A stretch of DNA of 64,000 nucleotides from Neisseria cinerea (GCF_900475315.1 NZ_LS483369.1:1612001-1676000); one strand, 5' to 3'; shown: positions 51,132 to 61,419, counted from the stretch's first letter. Numbers and translations are program-made. Notes: generated from the letters alone by a model not told the origin.

Positions 51132-53236
51132 TGCGCCGTTTTCTACTGATAGCAGCCATATGCGCCGTCGTCCTGTTGTACGGACTGACGACGGCAACCG
51201 GCAGCACCAGTTCGCTGGCGGATTATTTCTGGTGGATTGTCTCGTTCAGCGCAATGCTGCTGCTGGTGTTGTCCGCCGTTTTGGCACGTTATGTCATATT
51301 GCTGTTGAAAGACAGGCGCAACGGCGTATTCGGTTCGCAGATTGCCAAACGCCTTTCCGGAATGTTCACGATGGTTGCCGTATTGCCCGGCGTGTTCCTA
51401 TTCGGCATTTCCGCACAGTTTATCAACGGGACGATTAATTCATGGTTCGGTAACGACACTTACGAGGCGCTTGAACGCAGCCTCAATTTGAGCAAGTCCG
51501 CATTGAATCTGGCGGCAGACAATGCCCTCAGCAATGCCGTCCCCGTCCAGATAGACCTCATCAGCACTGCCTCCCTATCCGGCAATATGGGTAGGGTGCT
51601 GGAACATTATGCCGGCGGGTTTACGCAGTTGTCCCTTTACAATGCGGCAAGCGGTAAAATCGAAAAAAGCATCAATCCGCATAAGCTTGACCAGCCGTTT
51701 CCGGATAAGGAACATTGGGAGAAAATCCAACAGGCCGGTTCGGTCAGGAGCTTGGAAAGTATAGGTGGCGTATTGTACGCGCAGGGCTGGCTGCTGGCGG
51801 GTACATACAACGGACGAGATTATGCGCTGTTTTTCCGTCAGCCCATTCCCAAAGGCGTGGCAGAGGATGCCGTCTTAATCGAAAAGGCAAGGGCAAAATA
51901 TGCTGAGTTGAGTTACAGCAAAAAGGGTTTGCAGACCTTCTTTCTGGCGACGCTGCTTGCCGCCTCGCTGCTGTCGATTTTCCTTGCCTTGGTGATGGCA
52001 CTGTATTTTGCCCGTCGTTTCGTCGAGCCCATCTTGTCGCTTGCCGAAGGGGCGAAGGCGGTCGCACAGGGCGATTTCAGCCAGATGCGCCCTGTACTGC
52101 GCAACGATGAGTTCGGGCGTTTGAGCAAGTTGTTCAACCATATGACCGAGCAGCTTTCCATTGCCAAGAAAGCGGACGAGCGCAACAGGAAGCGCGAAGA
52201 AGCCGCCAGGCATTATCTCGAATGTGTGTTGGAGAGCCTGACCACGGGTGTGGTGGTATTTGACGAAACAGGCCGTCTGAAAACCTTCAACAAAGCTGCG
52301 GAACATATCTTGGGTATGTCGCTCGTGCCGCTGTGGGGCAGCAACCGGCACGGTTGGCACGGCGTTTCGGTGCAGCATACCCTGCTTGCCGAAGTGTTTG
52401 ATGCCATCGATGCGACAGCGGGTACGGACAAACCGGTTCAGGTGGAATATGCCGCTCCGGACGATGCCAAAATCCTGCTGGGTAAGGCAACGGTCCTGCC
52501 TGAAGACAACGACAACGGTGTGGTCATGGTCATAGACGACATCACCGTATTGATACACGCGCAAAAAGAAGCGGCGTGGGGCGAAGTGGCCAAACGGCTG
52601 GCACACGAAATTCGCAATCCGCTCACGCCCATCCAGCTTTCTGCCGAACGTCTGGCGTGGAAATTGGACGGGAAACTGGATGAGCAGGATGCGCAAATTC
52701 TGGCACGTTCGACCGAAACCATCGTCAAACAGGTGGCGGCATTGAAGGAAATGGTCGAAGCATTCCGCAATTATGCGCGTTCCCCTTCGCTCAAATTGGA
52801 AAAACAGGATTTGAACGTATTGGTCGGCGATGTTTTGGCGTTGTATGAAGCCGGTCCGTGCCGGTTTGCGGCGGAGCTTGCTGAAGAACCGCTGATGGTG
52901 GCGGCTGATACGACCGCCATGCGGCAGGTGCTGCACAATATTTTCAAAAATGCCGCCGAAGCGGCAGAGGAAGCCGATATGCCCGAAGTCAGGGTAAAAT
53001 CGGAGGCGGGGAGGGACGGACAGATTGTCCTGACGGTTTGCGACAACGGCAAGGGATTCGGCAAGGAAATGCTGCACAATGCTTTTGAGCCGTATGTGAC
53101 GGATAAGCCGACGGGAACGGGACTGGGTCTGCCCGTAGTGAAAAAAATCATTGAAGAACACGGCGGCCGCATCAGTTTGAGCAATCAGGATGCGGGTGGC
53201 GCGTGTGTCAGAATAATCTTGCCAAAAACGGTATAA
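51131..53236 (+). CDS. ntrY: Sensor histidine kinase NtrY
   Basis: 701-residue inner-membrane kinase of the NtrYX two-component system. Transmembrane segments at about 5-22, 35-62, 75-100 and 280-305 with a periplasmic sensor loop between the third and fourth. HAMP follows (ALYFARRFVEPILSLAEGA), then PAS (SLTTGVVVFDETGRLKTF). HisKA has the phospho-His in LAHEIRNPLTP near residue 493. The ATPase domain has DNGKGFG and GTGLGLPVVKKI. An AG-type DUS at 52270-52281 lies within the PAS domain. Signal unknown; the family is tied to respiration or nitrogen control. Confidence 0.94.
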   Translation: MRRFLLIAAICAVVLLYGLTTATGSTSSLADYFWWIVSFSAMLLLVLSAVLARYVILLLKDRRNGVFGSQIAKRLSGMFTMVAVLPGVFLFGISAQFINGTINSWFGNDTYEALERSLNLSKSALNLAADNALSNAVPVQIDLISTASLSGNMGRVLEHYAGGFTQLSLYNAASGKIEKSINPHKLDQPFPDKEHWEKIQQAGSVRSLESIGGVLYAQGWLLAGTYNGRDYALFFRQPIPKGVAEDAVLIEKARAKYAELSYSKKGLQTFFLATLLAASLLSIFLALVMALYFARRFVEPILSLAEGAKAVAQGDFSQMRPVLRNDEFGRLSKLFNHMTEQLSIAKKADERNRKREEAARHYLECVLESLTTGVVVFDETGRLKTFNKAAEHILGMSLVPLWGSNRHGWHGVSVQHTLLAEVFDAIDATAGTDKPVQVEYAAPDDAKILLGKATVLPEDNDNGVVMVIDDITVLIHAQKEAAWGEVAKRLAHEIRNPLTPIQLSAERLAWKLDGKLDEQDAQILARSTETIVKQVAALKEMVEAFRNYARSPSLKLEKQDLNVLVGDVLALYEAGPCRFAAELAEEPLMVAADTTAMRQVLHNIFKNAAEAAEEADMPEVRVKSEAGRDGQIVLTVCDNGKGFGKEMLHNAFEPYVTDKPTGTGLGLPVVKKIIEEHGGRISLSNQDAGGACVRIILPKTV

Positions 53237-53240
53237 ATTT

Positions 53241-54518
53241 ATGCGTAGCAGCGATATTTTAATTGTAGATGACGAAATCGGCATCCGTGACCTGCTGTCG
53301 GAAATCCTGCAGGACGAAGGTTATTCGGTCGCATTGGCTGAAAATGCCGAAGAGGCGCGCAAGCTGCGCCATCAGGTACGCCCGGCGATGGTGCTGCTGG
53401 ATATTTGGATGCCGGATTGCGACGGTATTACCCTTTTGAAGGAATGGTCGAAAAACGGGCAGCTTAATATGCCGGTCGTCATGATGAGCGGGCATGCCAG
53501 CATCGACACAGCAGTGGAAGCCACTAAAATCGGTGCGCTCGACTTTTTGGAAAAACCGATTTCCCTGCAAAAGCTGCTGTCCACGGTCGAAAACGCGTTG
53601 AAGTACGGTGCGGCGCAAACCGAAACGGGGCCTGTATTCGACAAGCTGGGCAACAGTGCGGCGATTCAGGAAATGAACCGTGAGGTAGGGGCGGCGGTGA
53701 AACGTGCCTCTCCTGTACTTTTGACGGGCGAGGTGGGTTCGCCGTTTGAAACGGTGGCACGCTATTTCCATAAAAACGGTACGCCGTGGGTGAGTCCGGC
53801 AAGGGTCGAATATCTGATTGATATGCCGACGGAACTGTTGCAGAAAGCTGAAGGCGGTGTTTTATATGTGGGCGATATTGCCCAGTACAGCCGCAACATC
53901 CAAGCCGGCATTGCCTTTATTGTCGGCAAGGCGGAACACAGCCGCGTCAGGGTGATTGCTTCGTGCAGTCACGCGGCAGGTTCAGACGGCATTTCATGTG
54001 AAGAAAAATCGGCCGGGCTTTTTTCGGAATCGGTCGTCCGTATTCCGCCCCTGCGTATGCAGCATGAAGACATTCCCTTCCTGATACAGGGGATTGCCTG
54101 CAATGTGGCGGAAAGCCAAAAGATTGCGCCCGCCTCATTCAGTGAAGATGCGCTTGCCGCATTGACCCGTTATGAATGGCCAGGAAATTTCGACCAGTTG
54201 AGCAGTGTCGTTGCAACGCTGTTGTTGGAGGCGGACGGGCAGGAAATCGGTGCGGTGGCGGTTTCTTCCCTTTTAGGTCAGGGCGTGCATGAGGACGGCA
54301 CGGAAAATATGGTGGGCGGGTTCAATTTCAACCTGCCGCTGCGCGAATTGAGGGAAGAATTGGAGCGGCGTTATTTCGAGTACCACATTGCCCAAGAAGG
54401 TCAAAATATGAGCAAAGTGGCGCAGAAGGTCGGGTTGGAGCGTACCCACCTCTACCGCAAGCTCAAGCAGCTCGGCATCGGTATTTCCCGCCGTGCGGGT
54501 GAAAAAACCGAAGAATAG
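53241..54518 (+). CDS. ntrX: Response regulator NtrX with degenerate AAA+ domain
   Basis: 425-residue regulator four bases after ntrY. The receiver domain is complete (VDDE at 10-13, LLDIWMPD with phospho-Asp near 54, and EKP Lys near 104). The central domain keeps the outline of an NtrC-type AAA+ module but Walker A is destroyed (TGEVGSPFETVA in place of GESGTGKE), Walker B is GGVLYVGDIA instead of GTLFLDEIG, and the GAFTGA loop region is missing. R-finger region is rewritten and the Fis-type helix-turn-helix at the end is intact (MSKVAQKVGLERTHLYRKL). It therefore should bind DNA but not activate sigma-54. A DUS lies in frame at 53980-53991. Confidence 0.93.
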   Translation: MRSSDILIVDDEIGIRDLLSEILQDEGYSVALAENAEEARKLRHQVRPAMVLLDIWMPDCDGITLLKEWSKNGQLNMPVVMMSGHASIDTAVEATKIGALDFLEKPISLQKLLSTVENALKYGAAQTETGPVFDKLGNSAAIQEMNREVGAAVKRASPVLLTGEVGSPFETVARYFHKNGTPWVSPARVEYLIDMPTELLQKAEGGVLYVGDIAQYSRNIQAGIAFIVGKAEHSRVRVIASCSHAAGSDGISCEEKSAGLFSESVVRIPPLRMQHEDIPFLIQGIACNVAESQKIAPASFSEDALAALTRYEWPGNFDQLSSVVATLLLEADGQEIGAVAVSSLLGQGVHEDGTENMVGGFNFNLPLRELREELERRYFEYHIAQEGQNMSKVAQKVGLERTHLYRKLKQLGIGISRRAGEKTEE

Positions 54519-54556
54519 GTGCAAACCGCCGGTTTTCAGATTGCAGGGCTTCCGTT

Positions 54557-54589
54557 TTCAGACGGCATTTGGAGCAAATGCCGTCTGAA
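54557..54589 (+). terminator. DUS inverted pair upstream of dprA
   Basis: TTCAGACGGCATTTG and AAATGCCGTCTGAA, 20 bases ahead of the dprA ATG; no strong T-run. Confidence 0.65.
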
Positions 54590-54609
54590 ATCATAAGGGG
54601 ACAGATTTC

Positions 54610-55803
54610 ATGACAGAGAACGAACGTTTCGCATGGTTGCAGCTGGCTTTTACGCCCTATATCGGTGCGGAAAGTTTCTTGCTGCTGCTGCACCATTTCG
54701 ACAGTGCGCAAAATGCCCTGTCCGCACCGGCGGAACAGGTGGCGGCACTGATACGGCACAAACAGGCGCTTGAGGCTTGGCGCGGCGGCGACAAACGTAC
54801 TGTGGCACGGCAGGCCGCCGAAGCGGCATTGGAATGGGAAATGAGGGACGGATGCCGTCTGATGCTTCTGCGGGATGATGACTTTCCTGAAATGCTGACT
54901 CAGGGTATAACCGCGCCGCCGGTTTTGTTTTTGCGCGGCAACGTGCAACTGCTGCACAAACCTTCCGCCGCTATCGTCGGCAGCCGTCATGCCACGCCGC
55001 AGGCAATGCGAATTGCCAAAGATTTCGGCAAGTCGTTGGGCGGGCAAAATATCCCCGTTGTGTCAGGTATGGCTTCCGGTATCGATACTGCCGCCCATCA
55101 GGGCGCACTGGAGGCAGAAGGCGGCACCATCGCCGTGTGGGGGACAGGTATAGACCGCATTTACCCGCCGTCCAATAAAAACCTTGCCTATGAAATCGCC
55201 GAAAAAGGACTGATTGTCAGCGAGTTTCCCATCGGTACGCGGCCGTATGCCGGCAATTTTCCGCGCCGCAACCGCCTGATTGCCGCACTGTCGCAAGTAA
55301 CGCTGGTGGTTGAAGCCGCATTGGAATCCGGTTCGCTGATTACTGCCAGATTGGCAGCGGAGATGGGGCGCGAAGTGATGGCGGTACCCGGCTCGATAGA
55401 CAATCCACACAGTAAAGGCTGCCACAAACTGATTAAAGACGGCGCAAAATTGGTGGAATGCCTGGACGACATCCTTCACGAGTGTCCGCGGCTCTTGCAA
55501 AATGAGGGTGCTTCATCATATTCTATAAATAAGGGAATACCTGAAAAGTGCATCACTGCCGTTCAGACGGCATCTGACCCGCCGTTTTCGTCTGAAGGCA
55601 AAATGCCGTCTGAAAAGACGGAGAACCGACCCGTCGGCGGCGGTATCTTGGACAGGATGGGTTTCGACCCGGTTCATCCCGATGTGCTTGCCGAGCAGTT
55701 GGGTATGCCTGCCGCAGACTTATACGCCGAACTGTTGGAATTGGAACTGGACGGCAGCATTGCCGCCATGCCTGGCGGAAGATACCAGCGTATCCGAACC
55801 TGA
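54610..55803 (+). CDS. dprA: DNA processing protein DprA
   Basis: 397-residue protein that loads RecA onto incoming single-stranded DNA during transformation. N-terminal SAM-like helical domain (about 1-100), Rossmann core with SRHATPQAM, GMASGIDTAAHQGAL, GTGIDRIYPP and FPRRNRLIAALS, and a C-terminal winged helix (about 340-397, FDPVHPDVLAEQLGM). The linker between them (about 318-335) is encoded by a pair of DUS copies in opposite orientation (55562-55573, 55603-55614), both in frame. Length is slightly above the family's typical core because of this linker. Confidence 0.96.
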   Translation: MTENERFAWLQLAFTPYIGAESFLLLLHHFDSAQNALSAPAEQVAALIRHKQALEAWRGGDKRTVARQAAEAALEWEMRDGCRLMLLRDDDFPEMLTQGITAPPVLFLRGNVQLLHKPSAAIVGSRHATPQAMRIAKDFGKSLGGQNIPVVSGMASGIDTAAHQGALEAEGGTIAVWGTGIDRIYPPSNKNLAYEIAEKGLIVSEFPIGTRPYAGNFPRRNRLIAALSQVTLVVEAALESGSLITARLAAEMGREVMAVPGSIDNPHSKGCHKLIKDGAKLVECLDDILHECPRLLQNEGASSYSINKGIPEKCITAVQTASDPPFSSEGKMPSEKTENRPVGGGILDRMGFDPVHPDVLAEQLGMPAADLYAELLELELDGSIAAMPGGRYQRIRT

Positions 55804-55825
55804 ACGCATAATTTAAGGAACATGA

Positions 55826-56287
55826 ATGACCGAAGTCATTGCCTATCTCATCGAACATTTCCAAGATTTCGATACCTGTCCGCCGCCCGAAGATTTGGGT
55901 CTGCTGCTCGAAGAAGCGGGTTTCGATACCATGGAAATCGGCAACACCTTGATGATGATGGAAGTACTGCTCAACAGCTCGGAATTTTCAGTCGAACCTG
56001 CCGACAGCAGCGCATTACGCGTGTACAGCAAAGACGAAACCGACAATCTGCCGCAGGAAGTGATGGGGCTGATGCAGTATCTGATTGAAGAAAAAGCCGT
56101 AAGCTGCGAACAGCGGGAAATCATCATTCACGCGCTCATGCACATTCCGGGCGACGAAATTACCGTAGATACCGCCAAAGTGCTGACCCTACTGCTTTTA
56201 TGGGCAAACAAGAGCGAGCTGCCCGTGTTGGTCGGCGACGAGCTGATGAGCGCACTCTTGCTCGATAACAAACCTACTATGAACTGA
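55826..56287 (+). CDS. smg: Smg family protein (DUF494)
   Basis: 153-residue soluble acidic protein of the Smg/DUF494 family, which typically sits after dprA and before topA as here. [14 protein letters not shown] start and [17 protein letters not shown] are characteristic. Role unknown. Followed by a DUS pair. Confidence 0.92.
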   Translation: MTEVIAYLIEHFQDFDTCPPPEDLGLLLEEAGFDTMEIGNTLMMMEVLLNSSEFSVEPADSSALRVYSKDETDNLPQEVMGLMQYLIEEKAVSCEQREIIIHALMHIPGDEITVDTAKVLTLLLLWANKSELPVLVGDELMSALLLDNKPTMN

Positions 56288-56293
56288 AACAGG

Positions 56294-56329
56294 TTCAGAC
56301 GGCATTATCCTGCTAACCTGCCGTCTGAA
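56294..56329. repeat. DUS inverted pair between smg and topA
   Basis: GTTCAGACGGCAT and GCCGTCTGAAAT; the right arm lacks the AT prefix. No clear T-run. Confidence 0.65.
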
Positions 56330-56366
56330 ATACCGGAACCGAGACATTTATTACCAGAGGAAACAC

Positions 56367-58673
56367 ATGGCGAAAAACCTATTAATCGTCGAATCCCCAT
56401 CCAAAGCCAAAACCCTGAAAAAATATTTGGGCGGCGATTTTGAAATCCTCGCGTCCTACGGACATGTCCGCGACCTTGTTCCCAAAAGCGGCGCGGTCAA
56501 TCCGGATCAGGATTTCGCCATGAAATACGAGCTGATCAAGCGCAACGCCAAACACGTCGATGCCATCGTTGCCGGAGCCAAAGAAGCTGAAAACATCTAC
56601 CTCGCAACCGACCCGGATAGGGAAGGCGAAGCGATTTCCTGGCACCTTTTGGAAATCCTCAAATCCAAACGCGGCCTGAAAAACATCAAGCCGCAGCGTG
56701 TCGTGTTCCACGAAATCACCAAAAACGCCGTCCTCGATGCCGTCGCCAACCCGCGCGAAATCGAAATGGATTTGGTCGATGCGCAACAAGCCCGCCGCGC
56801 TTTGGACTATCTGGTCGGTTTCAACCTCTCGCCGTTGTTATGGAAAAAAATCCGCCGCGGTTTGAGCGCAGGCCGTGTGCAAAGCCCTGCTTTGCGCCTG
56901 ATTTGTGAGCGCGAAAACGAAATCCGCGCGTTTGAAGCGCAGGAATATTGGACGGTACATCTCGACAGCCACAAAGGCCGCAGCAAGTTCACCGCCAAAC
57001 TTGCCCAATACAACGGCGCGAAACTCGAACAATTCGACCTGCCGAACGAAGCCGCTCAAGCCGATATATTGAAAGAACTTGAAGGCAAAGAGGCCGTCGT
57101 TAGCGCCATTGAAAAGAAAAAGCGCAGCCGCAATCCTGCCGCGCCGTTCACCACTTCTACCATGCAGCAGGATGCCGTGCGCAAACTCGGCTTCACCACC
57201 GACCGCACCATGCGTACCGCCCAACAGCTTTACGAAGGTATAGATGTAGGGCAGGGCGCCATCGGTCTGATTACCTATATGCGTACCGACAGCGTGAATT
57301 TGGCTGATGAAGCATTAACCGAAATCCGCCATTACATCGAAAACAAAATCGGCAAAGAATATCTGCCAAGTTCGGCTAAGCAGTACAAAACCAAATCCAA
57401 AAACGCCCAAGAAGCCCACGAAGCGATCCGCCCGACTTCCGTGTACCGTACGCCTGAAAGCGTCAAACCTTTCCTGAGCGCAGACCAGTTCAAACTCTAT
57501 CAAATGATTTGGCAGCGTACCGTTGCCTGTCAGATGACGCCCGCCAAATTCGACCAAACCACCGTCGATATTACCGTCGGTAAAGGTGTGTTCCGCGTAA
57601 CCGGACAAGTGCAAACCTTCGCAGGCTTTTTAAGCGTGTATGAAGAAAGCAGCGACGACGAAGAGAGCGAAGACGGCAAAAAACTGCCTGAAATGAGCGA
57701 AGGCGACAAATTGCCCGTGGACAAACTCTACGGCGAACAACACTTTACCACTCCGCCGCCACGCTATAACGAAGCCACACTGGTTAAAGCCCTCGAAGAA
57801 TACGGCATTGGCCGCCCCTCGACCTACGCCAGCATTATTTCCACGCTCAAAGACCGCGAATACGTTACCCTTGAGCAAAAACGCTTCATGCCCACCGACA
57901 CAGGCGACATCGTCAATAAATTCCTGACCGAACACTTCGCCCAATATGTTGATTACCACTTCACCGCCAAACTCGAAGACCAGCTTGACGAAATTGCCAA
58001 CGGCAAACGTCAATGGATTCCCGTGATGGATAAATTCTGGAAGCCGTTTATCAAGCAAGTGGAAGAAAAAGAGGGTATCGAACGCGCCAAATTTACCACG
58101 CAGGAACTTGACGAAACCTGCCCGAAATGCGGCGAACACAAACTGCAAATCAAGTTCGGCAAAATGGGTCGTTTCGTCGCGTGTGCTGGTTATCCCGAGT
58201 GTAGCTACACCCGCAACGTGAACGAAACTGCCGAAGAAGCCGCCGAGCGCATCGCCAAAGCCGAAGCTGAACAGGTGGAACTTGACGGGCGCGAGTGCCC
58301 CAAATGCGGCGGACGGCTGGTGTACAAATACAGCCGCACCGGCAGCAAATTCATCGGCTGCGCCAACTACCCCAAATGCAAACACGTCGAGCCGTTGGAA
58401 AAACCTAAAGACACCGGCGTCCAATGCCCGCAATGCAAAAAAGGCAACCTCGTCGAGCGCAAATCCCGCTACGGCAAACTGTTTTACAGTTGCAGCACCT
58501 ATCCCGACTGCAACTACGCCACCTGGAACCCTCCCGTCGCCGAAGAATGCCCGAACTGCCATTGGCCGGTTTTAACCATCAAAACCACCAAACGCTGGGG
58601 TGTGGAAAAAGTCTGTCCGCAAAAAGAATGTGGCTGGAAAGAACAGATTGAACCGCCTGCACCGAAAGAGTGA
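56367..58673 (+). CDS. topA: DNA topoisomerase I
   Basis: 768-residue type IA topoisomerase that relaxes negative supercoils. Toprim domain (LIVESPSKAKTLKKYLG start, DPDREGEAI near residue 75), active-site Tyr in LITYMRTDSV near 307. Four C-terminal zinc ribbons, starting CPKCGEHKLQ, CPKCGGRLV, CPQCKKGNLV and CPNCHWPVL, span about 585-760. Length is shorter than E. coli TopA but normal for beta-proteobacteria. Confidence 0.97.
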   Translation: MAKNLLIVESPSKAKTLKKYLGGDFEILASYGHVRDLVPKSGAVNPDQDFAMKYELIKRNAKHVDAIVAGAKEAENIYLATDPDREGEAISWHLLEILKSKRGLKNIKPQRVVFHEITKNAVLDAVANPREIEMDLVDAQQARRALDYLVGFNLSPLLWKKIRRGLSAGRVQSPALRLICERENEIRAFEAQEYWTVHLDSHKGRSKFTAKLAQYNGAKLEQFDLPNEAAQADILKELEGKEAVVSAIEKKKRSRNPAAPFTTSTMQQDAVRKLGFTTDRTMRTAQQLYEGIDVGQGAIGLITYMRTDSVNLADEALTEIRHYIENKIGKEYLPSSAKQYKTKSKNAQEAHEAIRPTSVYRTPESVKPFLSADQFKLYQMIWQRTVACQMTPAKFDQTTVDITVGKGVFRVTGQVQTFAGFLSVYEESSDDEESEDGKKLPEMSEGDKLPVDKLYGEQHFTTPPPRYNEATLVKALEEYGIGRPSTYASIISTLKDREYVTLEQKRFMPTDTGDIVNKFLTEHFAQYVDYHFTAKLEDQLDEIANGKRQWIPVMDKFWKPFIKQVEEKEGIERAKFTTQELDETCPKCGEHKLQIKFGKMGRFVACAGYPECSYTRNVNETAEEAAERIAKAEAEQVELDGRECPKCGGRLVYKYSRTGSKFIGCANYPKCKHVEPLEKPKDTGVQCPQCKKGNLVERKSRYGKLFYSCSTYPDCNYATWNPPVAEECPNCHWPVLTIKTTKRWGVEKVCPQKECGWKEQIEPPAPKE

Positions 58674-58699
58674 AGCGGTTGGGATTGATATGAAAGAAA

Positions 58700-58735
58700 A
58701 TGCCGTCTGAAAAAAGTTTTCAGACGGCATTTTCT
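58700..58735 (+). terminator. DUS terminator after topA
   Basis: AAATGCCGTCTGAAAA...TTTTCAGACGGCATTTTCTTT inverted pair. Confidence 0.82.
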
Positions 58736-58781
58736 TTGACAGGTCTTGTATAATACCGTTTGAACTTACAGGTTTTTGATT

Positions 58782-59351
58782 ATGGCGGCAGGCAAACATA
58801 CCAAACACAGCAACCAGGTACGCATTATCGGCGGGCAATGTCGGGGCAGGAAATTGAGTTTTGCATCCGCCGACGGTCTGCGCCCGACGCCTGACAGCGT
58901 GCGTGAAAAACTGTTTAACTGGCTAGGTCAGGATTTGACGGGTAAAACGGTTTTGGATCTCTTCGGAGGCAGCGGCGCGCTCGGTATGGAGGCGGCATCG
59001 CGTAATGCAAAACGGGTCGTGATTGCAGACAACAACCGTCAAACGGTACAAACCCTTGAGAAAAACAGCCGCGAACTGCGTTTGGGGCAGGTGCAAATCG
59101 TTTGTTCGGACGGCATTGCCTATTTGACAAACCTAAAAGAGAAATTCGATGTCGTCTTCCTTGATCCGCCGTTTGCGTGGCAAAGTTGGGAAAGCCTTTT
59201 CAATGCATTGGGCGCACGCCTGAATGACGGTGCATACGTCTATATCGAGGCAGGCAGGCAGCCGGACAAGCCTGCTTGGCTGACGGGATATAGAGAGGGG
59301 AAATCAGGGCAGAGTACATTCGAATTAAGGGTTTTCCAAGTGGCTGAATAA
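58782..59351 (+). CDS. rsmD: 16S rRNA (guanine-966-N2)-methyltransferase
   Basis: 189-residue SAM-dependent methyltransferase. IIGGQCRGRKL and LRPTPDSVREKLFNWL are family signatures; SAM motif VLDLFGGSGALGMEA near 55 and catalytic DPPF near 130. Start at ATG 58782; an in-frame TTG at 58776 is less likely. Methylates G966 of 16S rRNA by family homology. Confidence 0.95.
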   Translation: MAAGKHTKHSNQVRIIGGQCRGRKLSFASADGLRPTPDSVREKLFNWLGQDLTGKTVLDLFGGSGALGMEAASRNAKRVVIADNNRQTVQTLEKNSRELRLGQVQIVCSDGIAYLTNLKEKFDVVFLDPPFAWQSWESLFNALGARLNDGAYVYIEAGRQPDKPAWLTGYREGKSGQSTFELRVFQVAE

Positions 59352-59419
59352 TATGTGCTTGATTATCATTTTTGGTTTGTAAACATTCGTTTGCGTCAGC
59401 ATGGTTTAAAAAAGCTTTG

Positions 59420-59428
59420 TGCTATAAT
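59420..59428 (+). promoter_or_regulatory. Extended -10 promoter of the ferredoxin gene
   Basis: TGCTATAAT is a perfect extended -10, 44 bases before the ATG; no clear -35. Confidence 0.6.
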
Positions 59429-59451
59429 CCGCGCCCGAACGGTTTTGATAA

Positions 59452-59724
<273 letters not shown>

Positions 59725-59783
59725 ATTAATTACTTTTAAAAACATAATATTATTTTTGTTTTAAGATAAAGTGAAAAAAAAAC

Positions 59784-59812
59784 TTGACGGGGAAACGAGC
59801 CGCTAATAAACT
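59784..59812 (+). promoter_or_regulatory. Promoter of the tRNA-tuf operon
   Basis: TTGACG, 17-base spacer, TAAACT; 14 bases ahead of tRNA-Tyr. Confidence 0.6.
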
Positions 59813-59825
59813 AGCGCTCTCTTTT

Positions 59826-59909
59826 GGAGGGATTCCCGAGCGGTCAAAGGGGGCAGACTGTAAATCTGTTGCGAAAGCTTCGAAGGTTCGAATCCTTCTC
59901 CCTCCACCA
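59826..59909 (+). tRNA. tRNA-Tyr (GTA)
   Basis: 84 bases, class II with a long variable arm (TTGCGAAAGCTTCGAA). Anticodon loop CTGTAAA gives GTA; acceptor GGAGGGA/TCCCTCC; encoded CCA. Confidence 0.96.
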
Positions 59910-59939
59910 AAATTCTTACTTGGGGCAGTAGCGAGTAAT

Positions 59940-60013
59940 GCGGGTGTAGCTCAATGGTAGAGCAGAAGCCTTCCAAGCTTACGGTGAGGGTTCGATTCCC
60001 TTCACCCGCTCCA
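59940..60013 (+). tRNA. tRNA-Gly (TCC)
   Basis: Acceptor GCGGGTG/CACCCGC, anticodon loop CTTCCAA giving TCC, T-arm GGGTTCGATTCCC, encoded CCA. Confidence 0.96.
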
Positions 60014-60022
60014 AACAATTAA

Positions 60023-60097
<75 letters not shown>

Positions 60098-60145
60098 TCT
60101 TACTCAATTATTCATTTCTTTAAAGCTTAGATATAGGAAATTGCC

Positions 60146-61330
60146 ATGGCTAAGGAAAAATTTGAACGTAGCAAACCGCACGTAAACGTTGGCACCATCG
60201 GTCACGTTGACCATGGTAAAACCACTCTGACTGCTGCTTTGACTACTATTTTGGCTAAAAAATTCGGTGGTGCTGCAAAAGCTTACGACCAAATCGACAA
60301 CGCTCCCGAAGAAAAAGCCCGCGGTATTACCATTAATACCTCACACGTAGAATACGAAACCGAAACCCGCCACTACGCACACGTAGACTGCCCGGGTCAC
60401 GCCGACTACGTTAAAAACATGATTACCGGTGCTGCCCAAATGGACGGTGCGATCTTGGTATGTTCCGCAGCTGACGGTCCTATGCCGCAAACTCGCGAAC
60501 ACATCCTGTTGGCCCGCCAAGTAGGTGTACCTTACATCATCGTGTTCATGAACAAATGCGACATGGTTGACGATGCCGAGCTGTTGGAGCTGGTTGAAAT
60601 GGAAATCCGTGACTTGCTGTCAAGCTACGACTTCCCAGGTGACGATTGCCCGATCGTACAAGGTTCTGCACTGAAAGCCTTGGAAGGCGACGCTGCTTAC
60701 GAAGAAAAAATCTTCGAATTGGCTGCTGCTCTGGACAGCTACATCCCAACACCTGAGCGTGCTGTGGACAAACCTTTCTTGTTGCCTATCGAAGATGTAT
60801 TCTCTATCTCTGGCCGTGGTACAGTAGTAACCGGTCGTGTAGAGCGCGGTATCATCCACGTTGGTGACGAGATCGAAATCGTAGGTCTGAAAGAAACCCA
60901 AAAAACCACTTGTACCGGCGTTGAAATGTTCCGCAAACTGCTGGACGAAGGTCAAGCTGGTGACAACGTAGGTGTATTGCTGCGTGGTACTAAACGTGAA
61001 GACGTAGAGCGTGGTCAAGTATTGGCTAAACCGGGTACTATCACTCCTCACACCAAGTTCAAAGCAGAAGTATACGTACTGAGCAAAGAAGAGGGTGGTC
61101 GTCACACTCCGTTCTTCGCTAACTACCGTCCACAATTCTACTTCCGTACTACCGACGTAACCGGCGCGGTTACTTTGGAAGAAGGTGTAGAAATGGTAAT
61201 GCCGGGTGAGAACGTAACCATTACTGTAGAACTGATTGCGCCTATCGCTATGGAAGAAGGTCTGCGCTTTGCGATTCGCGAAGGTGGCCGTACCGTAGGT
61301 GCCGGCGTGGTTTCTTCTGTAATCGCTTAA
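60146..61330 (+). CDS. tuf: Elongation factor Tu
   Basis: 394-residue GTPase that delivers aminoacyl-tRNA to the ribosome. G1 GHVDHGKT near 19-26, GITI effector, DCPGH G3, NKCD G4, and the beta-barrel domains with the closing [10 protein letters not shown]. Codon usage is strongly biased, typical of a very highly expressed gene. Co-transcribed with upstream tRNAs; tRNA-Trp follows. Confidence 0.98.
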   Translation: MAKEKFERSKPHVNVGTIGHVDHGKTTLTAALTTILAKKFGGAAKAYDQIDNAPEEKARGITINTSHVEYETETRHYAHVDCPGHADYVKNMITGAAQMDGAILVCSAADGPMPQTREHILLARQVGVPYIIVFMNKCDMVDDAELLELVEMEIRDLLSSYDFPGDDCPIVQGSALKALEGDAAYEEKIFELAAALDSYIPTPERAVDKPFLLPIEDVFSISGRGTVVTGRVERGIIHVGDEIEIVGLKETQKTTCTGVEMFRKLLDEGQAGDNVGVLLRGTKREDVERGQVLAKPGTITPHTKFKAEVYVLSKEEGGRHTPFFANYRPQFYFRTTDVTGAVTLEEGVEMVMPGENVTITVELIAPIAMEEGLRFAIREGGRTVGAGVVSSVIA

Positions 61331-61336
61331 GTTTAG

Positions 61337-61412
61337 AGGCCAATAGCTCAATTGGTAGAGTATCGGTCTCCAAAACCGAGGGTTGGGGGTTCGAGACCCT
61401 CTTGGCCTGCCA
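61337..61412 (+). tRNA. tRNA-Trp (CCA)
   Basis: Acceptor AGGCCAA/TTGGCCT, anticodon loop CTCCAAA giving CCA, T-arm GGGGGTTCGAGACCC, encoded CCA. Classical tuf-trnW-secE order. Confidence 0.96.
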
Positions 61413-61419
61413 AATAAAA

